A program made the position numbers and the translations under genes. From contig CAZFLX010000006.1 in the NCBI GenBank assembly GCA_964519885.1, positions 1-64,000 of the forward strand: a stretch of 64,000 bases of DNA. The letters run 5' to 3'. Below, in pieces: positions 49,615 through 58,829 of this stretch. The stretch is from GCA-002282575 sp964519885 (lineage in GTDB: Bacteria > Pseudomonadota > Gammaproteobacteria > Thiomicrospirales > Thiomicrospiraceae). Every line of letters begins with the position of its first letter. Within the stretch, counting starts at the first letter, position 1. Below the pieces are notes generated by a model. That model had not been told where the DNA came from, did not search any database, and saw nothing but the letters and a program-made list of their open reading frames with translations.

Positions 49615-51221
49615 GTGAACGTCTGTATCTGACCGTTGCTTATGCCGAAAAAGACCAAGCCAAGGCATTGGGCGCACGCTGGGATGCGATGGCACGTCGA
49701 TGGTTTGTTCCAGACGGCGTCAATGCTGATGCCTTTGCGCGATGGTTGCCTGCCAGCTTAGTAATGCCCTTAGCCGAAACAGCGGCATTCACTTTCAATG
49801 AAATGCCCGTGGTAAACACTGAGACGTCAGCTCAAGGCATGCGTTTGTCGGAATTGATGAATCAAGCCAATCGAGCGCTACAGCTTGCGCTTCCCAATGC
49901 GGTTTGGGTGGTGGCAGAAATTACCGAACTGAGTCAGCGTCAGGGGCATGTGTATTTAACCTTAGCCGAGTCGATGCAGGGTCAGCAATTGGCCCAAGTC
50001 AAAGCCACCATTTGGGCGAGCTTGCGTGAAGGGTTGTTCTTTAATTTTGAGCAGGTAACCGGACAGCAACTATCGGCAGGCATGAAGGTGTTGCTCAGTG
50101 TCGAGGTTACGATTCATGCCCGTTTTGGACTATCGCTGAATGTGGTGGATATTAACCCGAGTTTTACTTTGGGCGATCAAGAAGCCAAACTACAACAGAT
50201 CCGTGCTCAACTCAAAGCGCAGGGATTATGGCAACTCAATAAACAAAAGACATTAGCTTCAGACTTTTGTCGTGTTGCGGTATTAGCGCCCGCCCAAGCA
50301 GCAGGGTTGGGGGATTTTCGCAGTGATGCTAACCAATTGAACGACATGGGGCTGTGTCAGTTTGATTATTATCATGCCAGTTTTCAAGGGGTGAGTGCGG
50401 TGTCGGAATTGACGCAAGCTCTTGGTCAGATTCAACAAGCGCATGAAAAATTGCCTTATGATGCGCTCGTTATTATTCGTGGTGGTGGGGCTAAACAAGA
50501 TTTAATGTTTTTGAACGACTTGTCTTTAGCCAGCGCTGTTTGCAGTTTTCCCATACCTATTTTCACGGGTATTGGACATGAGCGTGATTCCACTATTTTA
50601 GATGAAGTGGCTTTCGCTCGGTTTGATACACCCAGTAAAACCATTGCCTTTATTCGCCAGCACATTGTCGATGCCGCACAATCCGCCAGTGCTGCTTGGC
50701 AGCGTATTCAACAAGCGTCGAGTGGACATTTGCAGTTAGCGCTTCATCAAGTTAATGAGTTGAAGCACCGAGTTCAACAACACAGTCAACAGCAACTTGC
50801 CAAGGCTAAACAACAACTTTCTGCCTATTGGTTGAGTTGCACCCATAGCGTCCAATTAAGTCTTAAAGCACAGCAACAACAATTATCTCATTGGCAAACG
50901 CAATTGCGGTGGAGTGGGCAACATCATTGCCAACGCCATCAACAACAGTTGCAACAATGGCAACAAACCTTGTTACCTGCCGCAGAACGTTTGTTAGCAC
51001 AAGAAAATAGGCAATTAGTGCATTATCACCAGCTTGTTCGGTCTATGCACCCGAAACGCTTATTGGCTCAGGGGTATGTATTAGCACGTAATGAAGCAGG
51101 GCAAGTGATTACCAGCGCTGAACAGGTTGCAAGCTTACTTCAGTTGCAGCTCACCTTTAGTGATGGCAGTATTAGCGTAACACCGCAACCGAACACTCTC
51201 ACCTTAACAGAGGCACACTAA
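49611..51221 (+). CDS. xseA: Exonuclease VII large subunit with N-terminal DUF5710-like domain
   Basis: 536 aa, longer than the usual ~440-460. The extra N-terminus (residues 1-48: YLTVAYAEKDQAKALGARWD... RRWFVPDG) matches the DUF5710 pattern otherwise found on phage/plasmid primases, and probably binds nucleic acid. From ~75 onward a normal XseA follows: OB-fold (WVVAEITELSQRQGHVYLTL), the catalytic core (VAVLAPAQAAGLGDF, IIRGGGAKQD, TGIGHERDSTILDEVA) and a Gln/His-rich coiled coil with many basic residues. With XseB degrades single-stranded DNA. Coupled to nagZ and three bases before xseB. Confidence 0.9.
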   Translation: MSERLYLTVAYAEKDQAKALGARWDAMARRWFVPDGVNADAFARWLPASLVMPLAETAAFTFNEMPVVNTETSAQGMRLSELMNQANRALQLALPNAVWVVAEITELSQRQGHVYLTLAESMQGQQLAQVKATIWASLREGLFFNFEQVTGQQLSAGMKVLLSVEVTIHARFGLSLNVVDINPSFTLGDQEAKLQQIRAQLKAQGLWQLNKQKTLASDFCRVAVLAPAQAAGLGDFRSDANQLNDMGLCQFDYYHASFQGVSAVSELTQALGQIQQAHEKLPYDALVIIRGGGAKQDLMFLNDLSLASAVCSFPIPIFTGIGHERDSTILDEVAFARFDTPSKTIAFIRQHIVDAAQSASAAWQRIQQASSGHLQLALHQVNELKHRVQQHSQQQLAKAKQQLSAYWLSCTHSVQLSLKAQQQQLSHWQTQLRWSGQHHCQRHQQQLQQWQQTLLPAAERLLAQENRQLVHYHQLVRSMHPKRLLAQGYVLARNEAGQVITSAEQVASLLQLQLTFSDGSISVTPQPNTLTLTEAH

Positions 51222-51224
51222 ACC

Positions 51225-51449
51225 ATGTCTAACAGCCAAGATTACGCACAAAATTATCAAAAACTGGAACAAATCGCCACGCAGCTTAGTCGTCAAGAGC
51301 GCATTGATATTGACCAACTGTTACCCATGATTGATGAAGCTATGGCGGCCTACGAATTGTGTAAGTCTCGCATCGAACAGGTAGAAACCTTGTTGCAATC
51401 TCGTTTACAGACAGCTGTTTCACCTCATAACACCGCTGAAACTGAGTAG
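51225..51449 (+). CDS. xseB: Exonuclease VII small subunit
   Basis: 74 aa, the normal small size. NYQKLEQIATQLSRQERIDIDQLLPMIDEAMAAYELCKSRI is the family-typical helical hairpin binding XseA coiled coils. Immediately follows xseA. Confidence 0.88.
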   Translation: MSNSQDYAQNYQKLEQIATQLSRQERIDIDQLLPMIDEAMAAYELCKSRIEQVETLLQSRLQTAVSPHNTAETE

Positions 51450-51453
51450 TTTT

Positions 51454-53004
51454 ATGCTGTCAGACCCCAATCAAGGCTATTTAGCGACATCGGCTTATAT
51501 TTACGCCTATTTTAGACAACAACATCCTGCTTCCTTGCGTTGGGTACAGTTGTTAGCGGGGTTGGATAGCCCTAAGCCCAGCGCTGAAGCTCTGCATTGT
51601 GAGTTGGGTTTTGGTCAAGGACTGGGGCTTGCCATTACCGCTGCCAGTACGAGTGAAGCTCAGGTCGGAGTCGATTTTATGCCCGAACAGGTAAGCAATC
51701 TCAACCAGTTACTTAATGCATCGGGTATTGAAGCGCAATTACATTGTGCGGACTTTGCTAGCTTTTTAGCCACCAATCAGCAGAAATTTCAAAGTATTAG
51801 TCTACATGGCGTTTGGAGCTGGGTTGCGCTCGAAATTCGGCAACAAATTTTGACCATTATTGAACGCTTTTTGATAGATGATGGCATGGTGTATGTATCG
51901 CATAATACGCTTCCTGGCTGTGCGCCCGTTATTCCCATGCAAAGACTCATTCACCACACAGCCAAAGCCTTTTCCGATCATGCCGATGATGGCTTGCAAG
52001 CTGCCTTATCTGTGCTACAAAGTGCCATGCCAATGAGTCGTTATGTGCAAAATGAACCGAGTTTAGGTGATTGGTGGCAGTCGTTAGCGCAAGAAAATCC
52101 GCGCTATTTATCTCATGAATATCTGGGGCACGCTTGGCATCCGATGAGTTTTCACGACACGGCTGACCTCTTAGCGCAAGCTGGCTTATCCTTCAGTTGT
52201 TCCGCCGATGCCATTGAACTCTTAGCTGATTTACATTTCACCACTGAACAACAGCAATGGCTGAATGGCTTGCCCGAAGGCGCATTGCGTGAAAGCTATG
52301 CGGATGTGTTGCGCAATCAGCCCTTTAGGCGCGATATTTGGCAAAAAAATCCGCAACGCCTAACGCCCGAAGCACAGGCTCAAGGGCTATTATCGACATC
52401 CTTGGTGTTATTGCATCCACTGGCTGCTATTCCTGAGCAAATTGAAGGGGATTTGGGCGCTTTTGATTTACCTCAACCGATAACACAACAATTTTTGAGC
52501 TATTTAGCCGAAGACAACTATGCCCCTAAAAGCTTAGGCACATTATTAGCAAAGTTGAATCAACATTTTCCCGAAGCTTCATTAGGCGTGACAGAGTCAC
52601 TGCCGATACTGGCCGCCTTAACCGCGATTGGCGCCATTCATCCAGCGAATACTGAGATGAATGAAGCAGTCATTCAGCGATCGCAACGCTTGAATCGTCA
52701 GCTCATGGAGAACGCCTGGCAAGACGGACGCATCACTTATTTGGCCAGTCCAGTAGCAGGTTGTGGTGTACAAGTTTCCCGATTACAGCAATTGGGATTG
52801 CTGGCATTTGGTGCGACCGGAAAGGTTGATGCCAAAGTTTGGGCTGAATGGCTAGATGAAACTAACCATCAGTTGGTTGAATCTTTGTTTGCACCCAGTA
52901 ACCTATCGAATGAACAACCAAATCGGTTGGATTTAGCGTTTAAACACTTTATTGAACAACGTTTTCCTTTATTGTTGGCATTAAAAGTGATCAATCATCA
53001 ATAA
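51454..53004 (+). CDS. SAM methyltransferase with methyltransferase regulatory domain
   Basis: 516 aa. N-terminal class I methyltransferase fold with motif I-like ELGFGQGLGLAI and SLHGVWSWV, a central methyltransferase regulatory domain (~residues 215-300), and a C-terminal winged-helix-like region typical of the PKMT/PKMT_C group. Such proteins are annotated as protein or small-molecule methyltransferases; target unknown. Three bases separate it from the stop of xseB. Function cannot be inferred further. Confidence 0.7.
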   Translation: MLSDPNQGYLATSAYIYAYFRQQHPASLRWVQLLAGLDSPKPSAEALHCELGFGQGLGLAITAASTSEAQVGVDFMPEQVSNLNQLLNASGIEAQLHCADFASFLATNQQKFQSISLHGVWSWVALEIRQQILTIIERFLIDDGMVYVSHNTLPGCAPVIPMQRLIHHTAKAFSDHADDGLQAALSVLQSAMPMSRYVQNEPSLGDWWQSLAQENPRYLSHEYLGHAWHPMSFHDTADLLAQAGLSFSCSADAIELLADLHFTTEQQQWLNGLPEGALRESYADVLRNQPFRRDIWQKNPQRLTPEAQAQGLLSTSLVLLHPLAAIPEQIEGDLGAFDLPQPITQQFLSYLAEDNYAPKSLGTLLAKLNQHFPEASLGVTESLPILAALTAIGAIHPANTEMNEAVIQRSQRLNRQLMENAWQDGRITYLASPVAGCGVQVSRLQQLGLLAFGATGKVDAKVWAEWLDETNHQLVESLFAPSNLSNEQPNRLDLAFKHFIEQRFPLLLALKVINHQ

Positions 53005-53129
53005 TTCTTTAATCGCATTAAGTTTTGCCATGGCTTGAAGCATATTTTTTTAATTAATACTCAAAAAATAGGGACAAAACACTTTATAATTGAAAAATTG
53101 CGAAACGCTTAACCGTATCAAGGAAAATT

Positions 53130-55793
53130 ATGAAACGCTTTACCATTTGGCTGGTTGATTATGCCTCTCCTTTAATTGCTTTGGCATTGATTCTTGGCAT
53201 TTCATCGGTTTTCTGGTGGCATTATGAGCGTTCAGAAACACACATGAAGGAAGTTGCTGTTGATGATGTGCGCAACTTTTCTAAATCGGTTGCACAATTT
53301 CGTAACTTCTATGCCAGCACCATCATTCCCGCTGTCAGTAAACACAATATTCCCATTACCCATGATTATCTCAATATTCCTGGAGCCGTTCCGCTACCCG
53401 CAACCTTTGCCATAGATTTTGGTGACAAAATTTCTCAGAACAGCGACTATCGTGTTCGTTTATATAGTGATTTACCTTTTAGTTGGCGTGAAAATGGCGG
53501 CGTTCATGATGATTTTGAAAAAGAAGCCATGAATTATCTGCGTGATAACCCCAGTGGATTTGTGACACGCTTCGAAGTCTTTGAAGGTAAAGATGTACTA
53601 CGTTATGCCGTCGCCGATGTCATGCAGGCATCTTGTGTAGCTTGTCATAATACCTACCCGGGCACGCCCAAAAACGATTGGAAAGAAGGGGATGTGCGCG
53701 GTGTATTAGAAGTTATCCGCCCCATTTCTAGCTTACATTTACAAAACGAAACCCATGCTTGGCAAACTTTTTTAGCCATGGTGGCGATTGCTTTAGTTGC
53801 CTTACTCATGTTGGGCATTGTCATTCGTCGTAATAAAATGGCCATTACTCAGGCACAAACAGAACAACAAAAAACGCAAAGCATTATGGATTCTGTGGTA
53901 GATGCCATCATTGTTATTGATGATCGTGGCATCATTCTGGAAGCCAATCGTTCAGTGATGAATATACTGGGCTATGAACCTGCAGAACTGGTTGGCCATA
54001 ATATTAATATGATTGTTCCCGAGCCACATCACAGTGCTCACGATGGTTACATGGCGCGCTACTTAAGAGATGGTGATCCGCGTGTTATAGGTTTTACCCG
54101 TCACGTGAATGCGGTTAAAAAATCGGGTGCTCTAATTCCGATTGACCTCGCCGTGACGGAAATTATGCAAGACGGTAAACCCTGTTTTACCTGTGTGATT
54201 CGCGATGTCAGTGACCGCGAAGCAGCTCAACGTCAAATGGAGCTGGCTCGAGATCAAGCTTTAGAGTCGGCGAAGTTAAAGTCAGAGTTTTTGGCTAATA
54301 TGAGTCACGAGATTAGAACGCCGATGAATGGTGTGATTGGTATGACTGGTTTGCTGCTGGATACGCCGCTTACTGAAGAACAAAAAGAGTTAACACAAAC
54401 GGTTAAAGCCAGCTCCGAATCCTTACTCAGTATCATTAATGATATTTTGGACTTTTCAAAAATCGAAGCAGGAAAACTTGAAGTCAGTCAAGAGCCGGTT
54501 GAATTGGTTCCACTGTTGGACACGATTGTTGATATGGTTGCAGCGTCTGCCCAAGTTAAGTCGCTTGAAATGGCTTATTTCATCGAACCCAACTTGCCTA
54601 AAGTGATTAAAACAGATGCCGTAAGATTGCGACAAGTGTTGCTGAATTTATTAGGCAATGCCATTAAATTCACCCAACAAGGGCATGTTTATTTAGAGGT
54701 CACGCGTGTTCACGAGCAGATTAATTTTGCTGTGGTAGACACGGGAATAGGTATTTCTCCAGAGGGTCAAGCTAGATTATTTGGTGCTTTTTCTCAAGTT
54801 GATGGCTCATCAACACGTGGTTTTGGTGGTACTGGTTTGGGCTTGGCTATTTCAAAGCAATTGGTTTCATTAATGGGTGGTGCTATCTCGGTACAAAGCC
54901 GTGTCGGTGAAGGTTCTACCTTTAGTTTTACTTTGCCTTGTCTGGTATTGGATAAAACACCCTGTTTGCAACCACTTGAACGGCCGATACAGTTAATCGC
55001 CGTCATGAAACCCAGTCCATTATTGACACGCTGTGTGAATCAGTTGAAGTTGCTGGGCATCGATATGACGGTGTTAGCAGACTTAATGACATTGACTGAA
55101 TCGGTTGTTGAGTCTAATACGCCTGTGTGGGTCGATTTAGATAGTGTTTTATCAATCGTTGCACATCCACTGAGCTTGTTGAATGATTTAAAAGCCCATT
55201 ATCATCATGTCACGCTGTTTGTGACGCATAAACAAGCCAGCGAATGGCGTGATGCAGTTCAGCGATTACAGATTAAAATGCGTATTAAACCCTTGAAATA
55301 TGGCAATATGGCACACTGGGTTCAAGCTTTTCAGTTACCGAATCAATCAGCTGAAAGCGCAGCGAATATGGCTAACAATACTGAAACCGCTGCATTACTA
55401 CCCAGTTCGGCACGTATTTTATTGGTTGAAGACAATGTTATTAATCAAAGACTTGCCTTGGCATTGTTGAAAAAGCAAGGATTGAGTGCGACTGTGGCTA
55501 ATAATGGACAAGAGGCACTCGACATTTTGGCAAAAACACCTTTTGATTTAGTGTTAATGGACTGTCAAATGCCGATTAAGGATGGTTTTGACACCACCAT
55601 TGAATTGCGTGCCAGTGAAGGTATTAATCAACAGGTGCCAATCATTGCCATGACTGCCAATGCCATGCAAGGTGACGATGTCAGATGTTACCAAGTAGGC
55701 ATGAATGACTATATCGCTAAACCGGTTAATCCAAACATTTTGTCTGAAAAACTGGCGCATTGGTTAACTAAACCCCACTCGACCAGTGAGTAG
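53130..55793 (+). CDS. Heme-c sensing hybrid histidine kinase
   Basis: 887 aa. Membrane helix at ~10-30, then a periplasmic Tll0287-like domain with a covalent heme site CVACH (residues 169-173), membrane helix ~210-232, PAS domain (~248-360), HisKA with H393 in SHEIRTPMNG, HATPase (DTGIGISPEGQ, GFGGTGLGLAI) at ~480-610, and a C-terminal receiver with D811 in LMDCQMPIKDG. A weakly conserved region lies between HATPase and receiver. Probably senses redox, NO or O2 via heme. No dedicated response regulator gene is adjacent. Confidence 0.88.
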   Translation: MKRFTIWLVDYASPLIALALILGISSVFWWHYERSETHMKEVAVDDVRNFSKSVAQFRNFYASTIIPAVSKHNIPITHDYLNIPGAVPLPATFAIDFGDKISQNSDYRVRLYSDLPFSWRENGGVHDDFEKEAMNYLRDNPSGFVTRFEVFEGKDVLRYAVADVMQASCVACHNTYPGTPKNDWKEGDVRGVLEVIRPISSLHLQNETHAWQTFLAMVAIALVALLMLGIVIRRNKMAITQAQTEQQKTQSIMDSVVDAIIVIDDRGIILEANRSVMNILGYEPAELVGHNINMIVPEPHHSAHDGYMARYLRDGDPRVIGFTRHVNAVKKSGALIPIDLAVTEIMQDGKPCFTCVIRDVSDREAAQRQMELARDQALESAKLKSEFLANMSHEIRTPMNGVIGMTGLLLDTPLTEEQKELTQTVKASSESLLSIINDILDFSKIEAGKLEVSQEPVELVPLLDTIVDMVAASAQVKSLEMAYFIEPNLPKVIKTDAVRLRQVLLNLLGNAIKFTQQGHVYLEVTRVHEQINFAVVDTGIGISPEGQARLFGAFSQVDGSSTRGFGGTGLGLAISKQLVSLMGGAISVQSRVGEGSTFSFTLPCLVLDKTPCLQPLERPIQLIAVMKPSPLLTRCVNQLKLLGIDMTVLADLMTLTESVVESNTPVWVDLDSVLSIVAHPLSLLNDLKAHYHHVTLFVTHKQASEWRDAVQRLQIKMRIKPLKYGNMAHWVQAFQLPNQSAESAANMANNTETAALLPSSARILLVEDNVINQRLALALLKKQGLSATVANNGQEALDILAKTPFDLVLMDCQMPIKDGFDTTIELRASEGINQQVPIIAMTANAMQGDDVRCYQVGMNDYIAKPVNPNILSEKLAHWLTKPHSTSE

Positions 55794-55812
55794 GGTTTAA
55801 TGGTGGGTAAAT

Positions 55813-56895
55813 TTAGGCTTGGCTAGATAAATCAACTAGGCGGTAGCCCATGGGTTCCATTTGCAAAGGCTCGCCAGAAGGCAGGCAAAACTGCCCATCA
55901 GCATCGTCAACGCCTTTAATACTGGCAATCGCGAGTAACAGTGAACCTTCATTTAAATCGGGCCCCGCACCAACAATGGTCAGTGTTAGACTGCGATCAT
56001 CACCATAAGTTACTGTCAACTCCTCAGCAAGACTAGGCAGCAGGGTGGCAGTGGTGTGAAAACGCATCAGACGTTTAGTGGGTTTACCGCGGTAATGTGT
56101 CCGTGCAATGACCTCTTGACCGGGGTAGCAGCCTTTTTTGAAACTGACCGCTCCAATACGATCTAAGTTCAATTGGTGCGCATTAAACTGACCTTGGATT
56201 TCAGAGGTCACACTCGGCAGTCCGTAAGCCAAATCCATCAAATTCCAATCATCTGTCCCGACTTTGGTGCCATTAGTCTCTAATCTGTCCCATAATATGC
56301 CTAGTGCTGGAAAAGGGCCAACAAACAGGGCACAAGGATGTGCTGTCGGTAAGCGAATCATGGCAATATCAGCAAACTCTTCTGAACTCAGATAATGCTG
56401 TCCATAAGCTTGCTCACTCAGTTTTTCATTTAATAACACAACAATATCTTGTGCGGCATGAATACCGGCGTAACCAAAGCGAGGTAGTAAGTCTGAGAAG
56501 TCTTCACAATCTACTTTACTGCGCATAATGAACATTTTTAGACGTTTGAGTAATGGCAAAACGCTAGAGCGAGGTACTTGCCAGTAATAAGCACCATGAA
56601 ACAAAAACAATATACCTAGCCCCAGCACATTGCCTTGTGGATCACAATAGGCGGCTAGTTGCGCTTGTGTTTCGGTAACTAAATTCACATCTTGAGTTAA
56701 CTGACCCTGTAAAAAGGTTTTGGCATCTTCACCGCTAAAACGAATCAGTCCGTTATGCTCTAAACTCGTCATGACAGCACCATGCTTCATAATATGGCGT
56801 TCAATCTCCGGAATACCGAAATGGGCAATGCGTTGACGGTCTGCTTGCCATACAGCACCTTGATTTTCCATGTGTTGATACCACAATTCATTCAT
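55813..56895 (-). CDS. ygfZ: Folate-binding Fe-S cluster protein YgfZ
   Basis: 360 aa. GcvT-like aminomethyltransferase fold with the YgfZ signature KKGCYPGQEVIARTHYRGK (conserved cysteine). Assists repair or assembly of Fe-S enzymes. The ATG overlaps the stop of a 44-aa ORF upstream (ATGA), which it follows on the same strand. Confidence 0.93.
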   Translation of the reverse strand: MNELWYQHMENQGAVWQADRQRIAHFGIPEIERHIMKHGAVMTSLEHNGLIRFSGEDAKTFLQGQLTQDVNLVTETQAQLAAYCDPQGNVLGLGILFLFHGAYYWQVPRSSVLPLLKRLKMFIMRSKVDCEDFSDLLPRFGYAGIHAAQDIVVLLNEKLSEQAYGQHYLSSEEFADIAMIRLPTAHPCALFVGPFPALGILWDRLETNGTKVGTDDWNLMDLAYGLPSVTSEIQGQFNAHQLNLDRIGAVSFKKGCYPGQEVIARTHYRGKPTKRLMRFHTTATLLPSLAEELTVTYGDDRSLTLTIVGAGPDLNEGSLLLAIASIKGVDDADGQFCLPSGEPLQMEPMGYRLVDLSSQA

Positions 56896-57026
56896 GGGGT
56901 TTCGTCCTCTTTGGGTAAATAACGGTTAAAATGTCGATAGAGTAACCACATTAACAGGCCAACAACGCTGACCGAAACGATGGTAAAGAGAGCGGTAAGC
57001 CCTAGTGCTTGGAGCAGTTGTTCCAT
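56892..57026 (-). CDS. 44-aa single-pass membrane protein upstream of ygfZ
   Basis: Read on the minus strand from the ATG at 57026 to a TGA overlapping the ygfZ ATG. The peptide has a polar N-terminus (MEQLLQALG), one membrane helix (LFTIVSVSVVGLLMWLLYRH) and a charged tail (RYLPKEDETP), giving N-out/C-in topology. Translational coupling to ygfZ supports it. No family recognised. Confidence 0.55.
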   Translation of the reverse strand: MEQLLQALGLTALFTIVSVSVVGLLMWLLYRHFNRYLPKEDETP

Positions 57027-57120
57027 CGATAAACCTCGTTTGTTATGTTGAGTTGGTTGAATATGGGTTATTATAGGCGATGTTGTGGTGAATGCGTGAT
57101 GACCATAATAGAATGCGTTT

Positions 57121-58167
57121 ATGATGCAAGATGAGGGTCAAAAATTGCAAACCAAGGATGAACATTTTTTTGAAGATGATGATCGCCATCGTATTCTTGA
57201 AGCGATTGAAGAACAAGCCAAAAACATGTCAATGGCTCGCGGTGCCAATCAGCACCGGTTGAGTGACTGGCTCAATGCCGCGGAGGAAGTTATGCCAGAA
57301 GTCAAAAAACCACCAGTAAAATCTATGTCGGCTGCTGCAGGTGAGGGGCGTTCGTCCTCTTCAACCATGATGAGTGTTCTATTAGGCGGTACCTTGTTGC
57401 TTACCCTGGCGGGTGTAGCGGGTTTTGGGTTTTATCAGCTGAATCAGCAAGTTCAAAACTTGAGTGTTGAAAATAACGCCCTTAAGGACAAAATTGCTAG
57501 TCTTGAAACCAATATTAAAGAAGTGGCAGAGCTGGCAGAAAAATCTGCTGTTAAGCCTGAAGCCGCGCAAACAGACGTTAAGGGTGAGTCTAATGCTGAA
57601 GCACCTTCAGTGCCAGCCAATGCTCAGTCTGTTTCAGCGAGTGCAGTTGAAAGTCTGTTAGATGCACGCTTTAAGCAGTTGATTGAATTACTGGACCAAC
57701 GTATGCGTGTGCAGGCACCCACACCCATCGCAGCCATCGCGCCTTTAGCCACACCTGCAAATCCAGCGGTTCAGCCCTTACAAGCGCCTACAGTGACTGA
57801 ACCAACCGCGCCAGTGATTGCCGAAATGACTGTGGGAGTGACCAGTACCAGTGTATCAAACACACCATCGGGACATCCGAATCAATGGTTATTTGATTTA
57901 CCTAAAGATGCCTTGGTGATTCAGTTGGGAAGTAGTGTTAAAGCGGATGCGTTTGGTGATTTAACGAAAAAAATTCGTCAACAACCAGAGTTGGCAAGAG
58001 TATTACCCGTCACCGCTAACGGAACAACACGCTATGTGTTGACCTATGGGGGATTCACCTCGCGAGACGAAGCGCGCAAAGCGTCCGATCGACTTAAATT
58101 GGAATTGGGTGTGACACCTTGGATTCGTAAAGCAGTTGATGTTCAGCAGTTGGCCGAAAAACCCTAA
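57121..58167 (+). CDS. SPOR-domain membrane protein
   Basis: 348 aa. An N-terminal cytoplasmic part (~1-78, acidic), one membrane helix (~80-105: MMSVLLGGTLLLTLAGVAGFGFY), a short coiled coil, a long Ala/Pro/Thr-rich periplasmic stretch, and a C-terminal SPOR-like domain (residues ~265-345: ALVIQLGSSVKADAFGDLTKKI, TTRYVLTYGGFTSRDEARKA). SPOR domains bind denuded glycan strands at the septum, so this is a DamX-like division-related protein. Monocistronic and convergent with coaE. Confidence 0.75.
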   Translation: MMQDEGQKLQTKDEHFFEDDDRHRILEAIEEQAKNMSMARGANQHRLSDWLNAAEEVMPEVKKPPVKSMSAAAGEGRSSSSTMMSVLLGGTLLLTLAGVAGFGFYQLNQQVQNLSVENNALKDKIASLETNIKEVAELAEKSAVKPEAAQTDVKGESNAEAPSVPANAQSVSASAVESLLDARFKQLIELLDQRMRVQAPTPIAAIAPLATPANPAVQPLQAPTVTEPTAPVIAEMTVGVTSTSVSNTPSGHPNQWLFDLPKDALVIQLGSSVKADAFGDLTKKIRQQPELARVLPVTANGTTRYVLTYGGFTSRDEARKASDRLKLELGVTPWIRKAVDVQQLAEKP

Positions 58168-58172
58168 TCGCT

Positions 58173-58829
58173 TTATTGTGTCATAGATTGGGTTAATTGA
58201 TGATGCAATCTATCTGTTTGCATCATGAGGGAACTGGCATCGCTGTCGTTTAGAATAACATGGTTTGCTAAAGCCAATCTTTCAGCGCGACTAGGTTGCG
58301 CATGTATTAATTGTTCGGCGCTGATTTCGTTCATTTGATCGCGCGTCACCAGTCTTTGCTTTTGTTGTTGCTCGGTGCAATCGACTACCCAGACTTGATT
58401 AACCCGTCGCAGATAAGGGCTGTCGGCAGACAACAAAGGAATCACAACCATGACATAATCATGCTGGTGTTCATTCAGTGATTCAACTTGCCTAAGGACT
58501 TCAGCATAAATGCGTGGATGCATGAGTGCATTTAACCAGGTGCGTTGTTCTGGATTTTGACTAATGATGTCTCGTAATGCTCTTCTCTTTAATTCTCCAT
58601 GTTCATCAACTATATCCTGTCCAAAGTGTTCCCTTATTGCAGAAAGCGTGCTGCTACCGACTTCAACCAATTGACGGGCAATGACATCGGTATCGATAAT
58701 GGGGATGTGATAACGCTCGTTCAAATAACGACTGACGGTGCTTTTACCACTGGCGATACCCCCGGTTAAGGCAACAATAAAAGGGCGCTTCAGTGAAGCG
58801 CCCTCGGTATGCTCAAACTCAGCTGTCAT
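58173..58829 (-). CDS. coaE: Dephospho-CoA kinase
   Basis: 218 aa. P-loop ALTGGIASGKSTVSRYL, DTDVIARQLVE and the kinase lid region are conserved. Last step of CoA synthesis. It begins one base after ettA on the same strand. Confidence 0.95.
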   Translation of the reverse strand: MTAEFEHTEGASLKRPFIVALTGGIASGKSTVSRYLNERYHIPIIDTDVIARQLVEVGSSTLSAIREHFGQDIVDEHGELKRRALRDIISQNPEQRTWLNALMHPRIYAEVLRQVESLNEHQHDYVMVVIPLLSADSPYLRRVNQVWVVDCTEQQQKQRLVTRDQMNEISAEQLIHAQPSRAERLALANHVILNDSDASSLMMQTDRLHHQLTQSMTQ

